The notes below the pieces were generated by a model. The model had not been told where the DNA came from. It saw only the letters and a list, made by a program, of their open reading frames with translations, and did not search any database. DNA of 7,194 nt from DATLXH01 sp035576005 (GTDB taxonomy: Bacteria > Acidobacteriota > Thermoanaerobaculia > Gp7-AA8), in NCBI GenBank assembly GCA_035576005.1, contig DATLXH010000097.1:1-7194 (forward strand). Direction: 5' to 3'. Of the stretch, positions 1 through 6,166 are shown one piece after another. The translations under genes and the position numbers were made by a program. Position 1 is the stretch's first letter. Every line of letters begins with the position of its first letter.

Positions 1-152
1 CCGGCACCCAGACATTCGCATCAGGAATTCTGCATCCCGGCATGAACCCTCGTCCAAAGCGATGGCCGACGACAATCTTCTCGGTCAGGGACAGGGTACC
101 GGACGCACGCCGTGCGTCCCTACGCTCGCATTCTGTGAGAAGTGCGGGCTCG
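1..152. other. Left-edge stretch with no convincing gene
   Basis: I see no supported gene here. An open frame runs through the stretch into the antitoxin gene at 176 (possible ATG at 62), but this upstream part does not look like an antitoxin, and the ribbon-helix-helix fold starts only at residue 1 of the 176 start. The one clear structure is the hairpin at 101-119, listed separately. The stretch could be the edge of a dispersed repeat or a decayed gene whose rest lies outside the window. Confidence 0.5.
101..119. repeat. Perfect 8-bp inverted repeat (hairpin)
   Basis: GGACGCAC at 101-108 is followed by a 3-base loop GCC and its exact reverse complement GTGCGTCC at 112-119. No T-run follows on either strand, so it is not a classic intrinsic terminator. 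A short GC-rich palindrome in an intergenic position fits a dispersed REP-like repeat, but only one copy is visible in this window. Confidence 0.6.
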
Positions 153-170
153 GTATGTATGCTAACATAC
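153..170. promoter_or_regulatory. Palindrome upstream of first antitoxin gene, candidate operator
   Basis: GTATGT (153-158) and ACATAC (165-170) are exact inverted repeats separated by 6 bases, ending 5 bases before the ATG of the antitoxin gene. Ribbon-helix-helix antitoxins bind short palindromes overlapping their own promoter, so autoregulation is the natural inference. The AT-rich centre could also contribute a -10 element (TATGCT at 158-163 or TAACAT at 163-168), but I see no good -35 box. Confidence 0.5.
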
Positions 171-175
171 GTCAT

Positions 176-406
176 ATGAAACGTACGACGATCTATCTCG
201 ATCAAGACACAGAACTGCTTTTGAAGACCGAAGCGGCACGGAGTGGGGCTGCGATGTCCGACGTCATCCGGGAAGCACTCAGTTCCTATTTTTCATCACG
301 CACTTCGGCCGCACCGCCAGGAGGTGGCGCATTTGACAGTGGGACGAGCACTACGTCGAGCCGCGCCGAAAGCGTTCTTAAGATGTCGGGCTTTGGCGCC
401 GAGTAG
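176..406 (+). CDS. vapB: Ribbon-helix-helix antitoxin (VapB/CopG type)
   Basis: A 76-residue protein predicted to neutralise the PIN toxin encoded immediately downstream and to repress its own operon. Residues 1-44 have the ribbon-helix-helix pattern: a short strand (KRTTIYLD), then two helices with a turn at SGAAMSDVIREAL. The tail (about 45-76) is Gly/Ser-rich and ends SRAESVLKMSGFGAE, which resembles the C-terminal toxin-binding tail of antitoxins in this group. I chose ATG 176 because the domain begins there; ATG 155 and ATG 62 are in frame but only add non-homologous-looking sequence. There is no clear Shine-Dalgarno motif before 176, so a leaderless or very short-leader message is possible. 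The stop codon TAG shares its last base with the toxin GTG start, which implies translational coupling. Called from fold pattern and context; the subfamily is uncertain. Confidence 0.8.
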   Translation: MKRTTIYLDQDTELLLKTEAARSGAAMSDVIREALSSYFSSRTSAAPPGGGAFDSGTSTTSSRAESVLKMSGFGAE

Positions 407-813
407 TGGCTCTCGTTCTCGACACCGGGATTCTCTACGCGTATTACGACCGCGCAGACTCCTGGCATCAGCGGGCCATCAAGCTGCTGCGGAAAGAAGA
501 AAGTCAGCTGATCGTCCCGGCACCAGTCATTCCCGAAGTCGATCATCTGCTTGGTCATCGTCTCGGACCCTCGGCCCGGATGGTGTTTTATCGGGGCATC
601 TCTGAAGGCCACTATTTCGTGGCAGACCTCAAGCGTGAAGGGTACGGGCGCGTCCAGGAGCTGAACACGCGCTATGCACAGCTCGACCTGGGGTTCGTCG
701 ACGCGGCGGTCGTGGCGATCGCCGAAGCGATGCAGGTACGACGGATTGCAACGACGGATCGTCGGGACTTCGATCCGCTGGCCGCAGAGCTCGGCCTCGA
801 GTTGCTCCCCTGA
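406..813 (+). CDS. vapC: PIN-domain ribonuclease toxin (VapC-like)
   Basis: A 135-residue single PIN domain, the usual size for VapC toxins, which are Mg2+-dependent endoribonucleases that cut specific RNAs when released from the antitoxin. The expected acidic active-site residues are all visible: D6 in the N-terminal strand motif LVLDTG, E44 in VIPEVDHLL, D99 in GFVDAAVVAIAE and D118 in TTDRRDF, with D121 nearby. It therefore looks catalytically intact. The start is GTG 406, overlapping the antitoxin stop by one base; no separate ribosome site is evident, consistent with coupling to antitoxin translation. The RNA target cannot be told from sequence. Confidence 0.87.
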   Translation: MALVLDTGILYAYYDRADSWHQRAIKLLRKEESQLIVPAPVIPEVDHLLGHRLGPSARMVFYRGISEGHYFVADLKREGYGRVQELNTRYAQLDLGFVDAAVVAIAEAMQVRRIATTDRRDFDPLAAELGLELLP

Positions 814-908
814 TGTCGACTCGAACCACCTCCCGGAGTCACAACCTCAGCTGCTCCTGCTCTATGGTGTTAGCTCGCATAACTCACCGCCCTGCATTGT
901 CAGATGTG

Positions 909-925
909 GACGAGACACCCTCGTC
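909..925 (+). terminator. Weak hairpin after the first toxin gene, possible terminator
   Basis: GACGAG and CTCGTC form a 6-bp stem with a 5-base loop about 95 bases after the toxin stop. The following sequence TGTCTAGATTCT is only mildly T-rich, so termination here is a guess based mostly on position. Confidence 0.25.
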
Positions 926-1021
926 TGTCTAGATTCTCGAACCACAAGTCTGAAGAGTTCTCTCCCAGAACGCGCTTGGTTGACAGTGCATCGCGGCAGA
1001 ATCGCCATGGGACACAGAAAA

Positions 1022-1041
1022 GCGGCAGCTGGGGCTGCCGC
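1022..1041. repeat. Perfect 8-bp GC-rich hairpin
   Basis: GCGGCAGC, loop TGGG, then GCTGCCGC. On the plus strand it is followed by CACTCC, not a T-run. Read on the minus strand it is followed by TTTTCT, the layout of an intrinsic terminator, yet no minus-strand gene lies to its right within reach. It may be a relic, a terminator for antisense transcripts, or part of a structured leader for the receptor gene. Confidence 0.5.
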
Positions 1042-1159
1042 ACTCCAAAGGCTTCGCCACGTGAGGGAGGGGGAAGAGGCTGGCGAATCTCAGAGAATCC
1101 TCTGTAAATCTCTGTTGGTAGGCTAAAATCCCGCTCAACCAACAACCCACTGTCAAACC

Positions 1160-1165
1160 GGAGGA
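1160..1165 (+). promoter_or_regulatory. Strong Shine-Dalgarno of the receptor gene
   Basis: GGAGGA ends 6 bases before ATG 1172. It decides the start: GTG 1166 in the same frame directly abuts this motif and cannot use it. Confidence 0.85.
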
Positions 1166-1171
1166 GTGCCC

Positions 1172-4100
1172 ATGCGTTTAACCCGCGTCCTGCGCGCGTT
1201 CGTATTTACGTCACTTTCGCTTCTGATCGTCCCTTGCGCTATTGCCCAGCAGACCGGCTCGATCACGGGCAGGGTCACCACACCGGCCGGTGAGGCGCTG
1301 CCCGGAGTTACTGTGGAAGCAAGTTCGGTGAGCCTCCCTCAGCCGCGCGTGACAACGACCGAGGCGGGCGGGGACTACCGATTGCCCGCTCTGCAGCCTG
1401 GAACGTACACCCTGCAGTTCAGCCTCGGCGGAATGCAGACCGCTACTCGAACTACTCAGGTTCTTCTGTCTCAGGACACGGTAGCGAATGTGAGCCTGGG
1501 TCTCACGGGTGTTTCTGAGAGCATCACTGTCACCGCGGAGAACACACTAGTTGACCGCTCTTCGACGGCGCTTCAGAGCGCTCTGTCGGGCGAACAGATC
1601 CGGGCCCTTCCAGTTGGGCAGGAGTATCGCGATCTGGTCAAACTGATTCCGGGTGTGCAGACCACGCAAGACCAGGTGCGCGGCCCGAGTGCGGGTGGAA
1701 GCGGACAGGACAACATCTACCAGTTCGACGGCGTGAACGTCACGCTGCCGCTCTTCGGTACCCTTTCGGCGGAGCCTGCCTCGCACGACATCGCCCAGGT
1801 CAACGTCACGAAGGGGGGAGCCAAGGCGCTCAACTTCGAACGGTCCGGCGGTTTCACGATTGACACGGTCAGCAAGTCGGGCACGAACAGATTCTCCGGG
1901 TTGCTGAGCTATCAACTTCAGGACAACTCGTTCAATGCCGACTTGAAGAGAGGAACCAACTCGATTTTCGAGCAGGACAGAACGTGGGCCACGGCGAATC
2001 TCGGCGGCCCGGTCATTTCCGATCGCCTCTTTTTTTATGGCTCGTACTACCGCCCCACTCGAACGCGAGAAAACCGTGCGAATCTTTACGGAGAGCTCCC
2101 CGAGTATTCGAGCGAGCGAAATGAATACTTTGGAAAGCTTACCGCTACGCCCATCAGCTCGGTCCTGCTGAATGGAAGCTACCGCGATTCGAAGCGTGTT
2201 GATGAAAGCGATCTCTTTGCCTTCAATGCCACAGCAACCACGGGTGGCGGAGCCGAATCAGAGCAGCGGATCGCGATTCTGGAAGGTTCGTGGGTCATCA
2301 ATGCCAGGAGTTACGCTTCATTCAGCCTGACGGACTTCGCACTCGAGACATTGGGACGTCCCGATTTTACTTCGAGCGCGCAGATCAGCACCGCCGCTGG
2401 AAGCAGGCTGGACATCGCGAACCTCGATAAGCTCGGCGCGTTGACAGTACCTACAAACACTGGAACCAACGCCGGGGCGAATATCTTTAATGCTCCGTTC
2501 ATCGAGCGGTTCGGCTATATCAGCCCGACCACCGGCCTCCGGACGGGAGGCGGTCGAGTCGGATTTGCCTCCCAGTTCGACGATAACGATTTCTTCCGCG
2601 AAAGCGGACAGATTGGCTACAACCTGACGGTAGGCACGAAAGCGACGCACGATCTGCACTTCGGCTACCAGCGCTATACCGACGCCGAGGATCTGCTCCG
2701 AAAATCGAACGGCTTCGGTGTGATTACCATCCCTGGGGGCGCTGCGAACTGTCCTGTCAACGCCTGCGGGACACTGAAGCCCGTATTCTTCCAGACCGCT
2801 TTTCAGCAGCAGTCGACTGGAGCAGTCCCGGTAATCCATTCCGAATATCAGTCGCAGAACTTCGAGATCAACGACACGATCAAATGGAACAACTGGGCGT
2901 TCAACGTCGGAGTTCTGGCCAGCAACGACACGCTCTATGGTCAGGGCTTGCGCGAAGACGATTCGACGATCTCCGGATTTGTCAGGGCTCCGGGCAACAA
3001 GTACGAGATGTACAACATCCCGTTCAGCAAGATGATCCAGCCGCGGCTCGGAGCAACCTGGGCGTACAACGGCACCGATACGGTCTTCAGCAGCTACGCG
3101 AAATACAATCCGGCAGCAAGCTCGCTTCCCCGCGCTGCTTCCTGGGCCCGCAACTCTGCCCGGACAATCAATGCCTACTATGATCGGGATGGACTGCTTC
3201 TCGGCACGAATCCTGTTGCGGGATCGTCAGGCAAACTCTTTCTCGACGACATGACCCCTCGCAGCGTTGATGAGTATCTGATCGGAACCTCGCAGCAGCT
3301 CACCAGCCGCTGGTCTGCCCGACTTTACGCTCGCCATCGCAAGGGAAGTCATTTCTGGGAAGACACGGAGAACATTTCCCGCCGGGATTACGGTGCTCCT
3401 GCGGGGATTCCCAACACACTCTACGATCCGGATTTCGATAAGAAGATCGAGCAGATAGGAAGTGGTTCGAGTTACCTCATCGCAGAGCTCGATGGCGCTT
3501 TTACGAAGTACTACGAAGCCTCACTCGAGTCCGAGTGGCGGAGCAGCCAGACGTTTCTCCGCGGCTCGTATACATGGAGCCACTACTACGGGAACTTCGA
3601 CCAGGATGCCACGACGGTCTTCAATGACCAGAACATCTTCATCGGTTCGTCGAACCTCGCGGATGACGCAGGGCGGCAGATCTGGGACATGAGATACGGC
3701 GATCTGCATGGTGACCGGCGTCACCTTGTGAAGGTCTACGGGTCGTACCTGCTTCCGTGGAGTGCCAGCGTTGGGGCCTACACCTTCTACCAGTCAGGGC
3801 AGCCCTATGAAATCTGGAGCTATCTCCCGTACAGAAGCCTCACAAGGAGTACGAGCGACACCAGTCGCTACGCGGAGCCGGCGGGTTCGCGAAGGGCGCC
3901 CGATCATTACCAGGCCGATCTCAATTACACGCAGAACATCCCCATCGGCGGCAATTTCAACGTGCAGATTCTGGCCGACATTTACAACGTACTCGACCGT
4001 CAGACTGGCTACAACTTCGAGACCCGTGTCGGAACGCTCGGCCTGACCAACAAGACCGATGTCCCTACGATTGAAGTTCCTAGTTCGATTACTCTCACCC

Positions 4101-4192
4101 CGGCGCAGGCAGGATTTCGACTCAACGCACCTTTCGCTCGAAACTTCATCGACCCACGACGCTTCCAGGTCGCGGTTCGTTTGCAGTTCTAG
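1172..4192 (+). CDS. TonB-dependent outer-membrane receptor, Oar-like, with carboxypeptidase-regulatory domain
   Basis: A 1006-residue outer-membrane protein. Residues 1-25 form a signal peptide (Arg-rich start, hydrophobic core, AIA before QQ at 25/26). Residues about 28-112 match a carboxypeptidase-regulatory-like (CarboxypepD_reg) beta-sandwich (ITGRV, GEALPGV, GDYRLPALQPGTYTL). A TonB-box-like ESITVTAE follows at 116-123. The plug spans roughly 125-240 and includes IRALPVG, LIPGVQ and the plug-end signature VSKSGTNRFSG. The rest is beta-barrel rich in alternating aromatic strands, ending QVAVRLQF with the C-terminal Phe expected for BAM recognition. Cys527 and Cys532 are close enough to form a loop disulfide. 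This class takes up large substrates across the outer membrane using TonB energy, but nothing here identifies the substrate: no SusD-like partner, regulator or hydrolase gene is adjacent. It appears to be a single-gene unit with its own terminator. The family call is firm; the function is open. Confidence 0.93.
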   Translation: MRLTRVLRAFVFTSLSLLIVPCAIAQQTGSITGRVTTPAGEALPGVTVEASSVSLPQPRVTTTEAGGDYRLPALQPGTYTLQFSLGGMQTATRTTQVLLSQDTVANVSLGLTGVSESITVTAENTLVDRSSTALQSALSGEQIRALPVGQEYRDLVKLIPGVQTTQDQVRGPSAGGSGQDNIYQFDGVNVTLPLFGTLSAEPASHDIAQVNVTKGGAKALNFERSGGFTIDTVSKSGTNRFSGLLSYQLQDNSFNADLKRGTNSIFEQDRTWATANLGGPVISDRLFFYGSYYRPTRTRENRANLYGELPEYSSERNEYFGKLTATPISSVLLNGSYRDSKRVDESDLFAFNATATTGGGAESEQRIAILEGSWVINARSYASFSLTDFALETLGRPDFTSSAQISTAAGSRLDIANLDKLGALTVPTNTGTNAGANIFNAPFIERFGYISPTTGLRTGGGRVGFASQFDDNDFFRESGQIGYNLTVGTKATHDLHFGYQRYTDAEDLLRKSNGFGVITIPGGAANCPVNACGTLKPVFFQTAFQQQSTGAVPVIHSEYQSQNFEINDTIKWNNWAFNVGVLASNDTLYGQGLREDDSTISGFVRAPGNKYEMYNIPFSKMIQPRLGATWAYNGTDTVFSSYAKYNPAASSLPRAASWARNSARTINAYYDRDGLLLGTNPVAGSSGKLFLDDMTPRSVDEYLIGTSQQLTSRWSARLYARHRKGSHFWEDTENISRRDYGAPAGIPNTLYDPDFDKKIEQIGSGSSYLIAELDGAFTKYYEASLESEWRSSQTFLRGSYTWSHYYGNFDQDATTVFNDQNIFIGSSNLADDAGRQIWDMRYGDLHGDRRHLVKVYGSYLLPWSASVGAYTFYQSGQPYEIWSYLPYRSLTRSTSDTSRYAEPAGSRRAPDHYQADLNYTQNIPIGGNFNVQILADIYNVLDRQTGYNFETRVGTLGLTNKTDVPTIEVPSSITLTPAQAGFRLNAPFARNFIDPRRFQVAVRLQF

Positions 4193-4218
4193 CTACGATC
4201 GCAGTTAAGTAACAAACG

Positions 4219-4243
4219 GGCCCGGCATCCGCCGGGCCTTTTT
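4219..4243 (+). terminator. Intrinsic terminator of the receptor gene
   Basis: GGCCCGGC (4219-4226), loop ATCC, GCCGGGCC (4231-4238), then TTTTT (4239-4243). The perfect 8-bp GC stem and T-run lie 27 bases after the receptor stop codon. Confidence 0.92.
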
Positions 4244-4247
4244 GTTT

Positions 4248-4294
4248 CCTCTCCCCTGCGGCAGAGGGTGGCTCGTCAGCGCCGGGTGAGGGCG
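4248..4294. repeat. REP-like intergenic repeat
   Basis: The stretch has the sequence style CCTCTCCCC..CAGAGGGTGGC..GCCGGGTGAGGGC seen in dispersed intergenic repeats of many GC-rich bacteria. CCTCT (4248-4252) pairs with AGAGG (4263-4267), and the second half is GGTGGC..GCCGGGTG. Only one copy is in the window, so the call rests on resemblance. Confidence 0.5.
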
Positions 4295-4381
4295 CAAGAA
4301 CCAACAGGGAGCACTCGTCGACTTCGAAGCCTCGCAACATGCGGCTGCATATCAACTAGGCATTGGCAAAGGACGATAAAC

Positions 4382-4387
4382 AGGGAG
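4382..4387 (+). promoter_or_regulatory. Shine-Dalgarno deciding the start of the lyase-like gene
   Basis: AGGGAG lies 5 bases before ATG 4393, which favours that codon over the in-frame TTG at 4363. Confidence 0.7.
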
Positions 4388-4392
4388 ATCAG

Positions 4393-5214
4393 ATGGAGGA
4401 ACAATCCGAGAAGGGGAGAGTCTTCAAAGCACTTCACGAACGGAACCGCGCTTTTATCATCCCCAACCCCTGGGACATCGGCACAGCACGGCTTCTCGCG
4501 CATCTGGGATTCGAAGCACTCGCCACCACCAGTGCCGGCTATGCATTCTCAGTGGGACAGCGGGACAATACGATCGGCCGCGAACGGATGTTGTCGCACG
4601 TGGCAGCGATCGCATCGGCAACTGATCTCCCCGTGAGCGCCGACCTCGAGAATGGTTTCGGAGACGACCCCGAAGCGGTCGCTGAAACGATCAGACTGGC
4701 CGCAGAAACGGGACTGGTCGGCGGTTCGATCGAGGACTCCACCGGGCGGCCCGATGGTCCGATCTATCCGCATGAACAGGCAGTGGAAAGGATCGCTGCG
4801 GCAGCTGAGGTTGTGCGAGGACTTTCATTTTCATTCGTGCTTACTGCCCGTGCAGAGAACTACCTCGTCGGGACACCCGACCTGAACGACACAATCCAAC
4901 GACTGCAGGCCTACCAGGAAGCTGGCGCGGATGTCCTCTACGCTCCGGGCCTTGCGACTCGGGCCGACATCGCTGCGGTTGTCAGTTCAGTGGACCGTCC
5001 GGTGAACGTGCTGGTGGGCTCAGCAGCTGTTCGACTGTCCATGGACGAGCTTTCATCGATGGGTGTCAAAAGGGTCAGCGTGGGCAGCGGTTTGACGAGG
5101 GTCGCTCTCGGGGCCTTCCTTCATGCGGCGAAAGAAATGCACGAACACGGGACCTTCACGTTCGTAGAAGAGGCGGTCAATTTTCGTGAGCTGAGCGAGA
5201 TGTTCGATGCCTGA
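4393..5214 (+). CDS. Isocitrate lyase/PEP mutase superfamily enzyme (PEP mutase-like)
   Basis: A 273-residue single-domain TIM barrel of the PEP mutase/isocitrate lyase superfamily, cytosolic and Mg2+-dependent. Members make or break C-C or P-C bonds next to a carboxylate. Visible signatures: PNPWDIGTARLL (24-35), the substrate loop TTSAGYAFSVGQRD with S47 and D58, ADLENGFGDDP with D84 and E86, GGSIEDS with E114, and LTARAENY with R153. The KKCGH catalytic loop of true isocitrate lyase is absent, as is the DGDTGYG form of PEP mutase (here DLENGFG), so neither specific activity should be assumed. Methylisocitrate lyase-like, oxaloacetate decarboxylase-like or unknown 2-hydroxy-acid lyase activity are all possible. 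ATG 4393 has a good ribosome site. It stands alone, with no phosphonate, glyoxylate or methylcitrate-cycle genes beside it. Family firm, substrate unknown. Confidence 0.88.
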   Translation: MEEQSEKGRVFKALHERNRAFIIPNPWDIGTARLLAHLGFEALATTSAGYAFSVGQRDNTIGRERMLSHVAAIASATDLPVSADLENGFGDDPEAVAETIRLAAETGLVGGSIEDSTGRPDGPIYPHEQAVERIAAAAEVVRGLSFSFVLTARAENYLVGTPDLNDTIQRLQAYQEAGADVLYAPGLATRADIAAVVSSVDRPVNVLVGSAAVRLSMDELSSMGVKRVSVGSGLTRVALGAFLHAAKEMHEHGTFTFVEEAVNFRELSEMFDA

Positions 5215-5321
5215 GACGAGCTGAGTGACGTGGCAGACCGCTCGGCTCAACCGGAATGTGGTTGCGGGGTTGTAAGCGGGCTGGCTATCCCCACCTCACA
5301 CCCTCGGGATCTATCGGCGAT

Positions 5322-5350
5322 TTGACATCTTGATGTGTCACTTCTACACT
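5322..5350 (+). promoter_or_regulatory. Near-consensus promoter of the second toxin-antitoxin operon
   Basis: TTGACA (5322-5327) matches the sigma-70 -35 consensus fully. After exactly 17 bases comes TACACT (5345-5350), a 4/6 match to TATAAT. Transcription would begin near 5356-5358, which coincides with the GTG start of the antitoxin at 5358. Confidence 0.75.
5323..5340. promoter_or_regulatory. Palindrome over the -35 and spacer, candidate antitoxin operator
   Basis: TGACA (5323-5327) is inverted as TGTCA (5336-5340), and inside it ACATC (5325-5329) is inverted as GATGT (5332-5336). In addition TTGATGTGT (5330-5338) recurs as TTGATGCGT (5351-5359), 21 bases on, about two helical turns. Binding here by the ribbon-helix-helix antitoxin would block the promoter; this is inferred from its position. 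Confidence 0.5.
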
Positions 5351-5357
5351 TTGATGC

Positions 5358-5594
5358 GTGCACCGAACTACCCTGGCCATTGACGACGATCTGCTGAAAC
5401 GCATCAAGCAAAAGGCGGCCCGCGAGGGACGTACTTTTCAGGACGTCGCGAACGAGCTCCTGAGGGAGGCGATGGTCCCGCGGGGACCAAGGGGAAGGTT
5501 CAACCTCGCGCTTCGTGGCTGGAAAGCGGTGGAACAGCCTGGAGTCGATCTGCTCGATCGCGACAAGCTTTTCGATTTGATGGATGGCCGCTGA
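5358..5594 (+). CDS. vapB: Ribbon-helix-helix antitoxin (VapB-like), second module
   Basis: A 78-residue small protein with a ribbon-helix-helix start: strand HRTTLAIDD, then helices around LLKRIKQKAAREG and TFQDVANELLREAM. The second half (GPRGRFNLALRGWKAVEQPGVDLLDRDKLFDLMDGR) ends in an acidic-hydrophobic segment suited to wrapping the toxin. The start is GTG 5358; the ATG at 5354 is in another frame. No Shine-Dalgarno motif precedes it, and the promoter geometry predicts a leaderless message. The gene ends 3 bases before the toxin start. It shares little obvious sequence with the antitoxin at 176-406, so the two modules are probably not recent duplicates. Type II antitoxin role inferred from fold and pairing. 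Confidence 0.82.
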   Translation: MHRTTLAIDDDLLKRIKQKAAREGRTFQDVANELLREAMVPRGPRGRFNLALRGWKAVEQPGVDLLDRDKLFDLMDGR

Positions 5595-5597
5595 AAC

Positions 5598-6026
5598 GTG
5601 CGGGCGATCGACACGAACATCCTGGTTTACTCCGAGATCGTTTCCTCGACCTACCATCATGCCGCGAGGCGCTTGCTGACGAGCATGGCCGAGGGACCGG
5701 CACCCTGGGCGATTCCCTGGCCCTGTGTTTACGAATTCCTGCGAGTGATCACACATCCACGCGTCTTTTCCCCTCCGGTTCCCCGCGCCGTCGCCCTGCA
5801 CGATCTGGGTCAGATTTTCTCTTCCCCGACCCTGCGGCTTCTTTCAGAAACGGAGAGACACGTCGAAGTGATGCAGACGGTGGTTAGCGAATCGGATGCG
5901 ACGGGCAACCTGGTGCACGACGCACATATCGCTGCGCTGTGCATCGAGCACGGGGTCAGCGAGCTGTTCACGGGTGACCGCGATTTCAGCCGGTTTCGTC
6001 TGCACGTGACGAATCCGTTCCGGTGA
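5598..6026 (+). CDS. vapC: PIN-domain ribonuclease toxin (VapC-like), second module
   Basis: A 142-residue PIN-domain protein, predicted to be an Mg2+-dependent endoribonuclease held inactive by the preceding antitoxin. Active-site residues are present: D5 in RAIDTNILVY, E46 in CVYEFLRVITHPRVF, D108 in LVHDAHIAALC and D127 in LFTGDRDFSRF, with D129 close by. The E-F-L-R-V-I-T-H-P-R segment and the late H-D-A-H-I-A motif are typical of one common VapC subgroup and differ from the toxin at 406-813. The start GTG 5598 follows the antitoxin stop by 3 bases with no clear ribosome site, suggesting coupling. It looks intact; the RNA target is unknown. Confidence 0.9.
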   Translation: MRAIDTNILVYSEIVSSTYHHAARRLLTSMAEGPAPWAIPWPCVYEFLRVITHPRVFSPPVPRAVALHDLGQIFSSPTLRLLSETERHVEVMQTVVSESDATGNLVHDAHIAALCIEHGVSELFTGDRDFSRFRLHVTNPFR

Positions 6027-6039
6027 GCGGGCGGTGTAA

Positions 6040-6061
6040 GACATACAGGAGTGCCTGTCCT
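6040..6061. repeat. Dispersed palindromic repeat, copy 1
   Basis: This 22-base unit reads GACATACAGGAG followed by TGCCTGTCCT. It differs at 2 positions from the copy at 7034-7055. ACAGG (6045-6049) and CCTGT (6054-6058) form a 5-bp stem with loop AGTG. It lies just after the second toxin gene. Confidence 0.7.
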
Positions 6062-6139
6062 GCATACTCACGGACATCCGCTCGCTCTCGATCAACCTTC
6101 GTCATTTCATCTACATGAGCGCGGGTGTAGCTAGGGGAA

Positions 6140-6153
6140 TGCCGGATCCGGCA
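6140..6153 (-). terminator. 14-bp perfect palindrome downstream of the minus-strand gene, weak terminator candidate
   Basis: TGCCGGATCCGGCA is self-complementary and lies 14 bases beyond the stop codon of the minus-strand gene. It can form a 5-bp stem with loop GATC. On the minus strand it is followed only by TTCCCC, so it is a poor terminator by sequence; position is the main argument. Confidence 0.3.
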
Positions 6154-6166
6154 AGTGGCGCCTTCT

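Larger units (their letters stand above)
814..1171. other. Hairpin-rich non-coding stretch before the receptor gene
   Basis: About 350 bases without a supported gene. It contains several exact inverted repeats: 909-914/920-925 (GACGAG/CTCGTC), 1022-1029/1034-1041 (GCGGCAGC/GCTGCCGC), 1053-1059/1081-1087 (TTCGCCA/TGGCGAA), 1091-1095/1100-1104 (CAGAG/CTCTG) and 1113-1119/1138-1144 (TGTTGGT/ACCAACA). TAAAAT at 1124-1129 is a possible -10 element for the receptor, though no convincing -35 lies 16-18 bases upstream. I do not recognise a known riboswitch class. Confidence 0.5.

Noticed and set aside
62..175. N-terminal extension of the first antitoxin to ATG 62 or ATG 155
   Set aside because: The added sequence has no antitoxin character, spans a hairpin and an operator-like palindrome, and the ribbon-helix-helix domain starts exactly at ATG 176.
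980..1002. TTGACA at 980-985 as a -35 box for the receptor
   Set aside because: No acceptable -10 element lies 16-18 bases downstream; CAGAAT at 997 is too close.
1021..1145. Cobalamin or other known riboswitch upstream of the TonB-dependent receptor
   Set aside because: Some GGGAA and GGCTGGC words are present, but the ordered conserved boxes of the cobalamin class are missing and no other class fits.
1166..1171. GTG 1166 as start of the receptor
   Set aside because: It directly abuts the Shine-Dalgarno motif (1160-1165), leaving no spacing; ATG 1172 has correct spacing and begins a good signal peptide.
2318..2839. 173-residue minus-strand open frame inside the receptor gene
   Set aside because: Shadow of the receptor reading frame; no domain, ribosome site or promoter supports it.
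4363..4392. TTG 4363 as start of the lyase-like enzyme
   Set aside because: No ribosome site before it, whereas AGGGAG precedes ATG 4393 at 5 bases, and the family fold needs no extra N-terminal residues.
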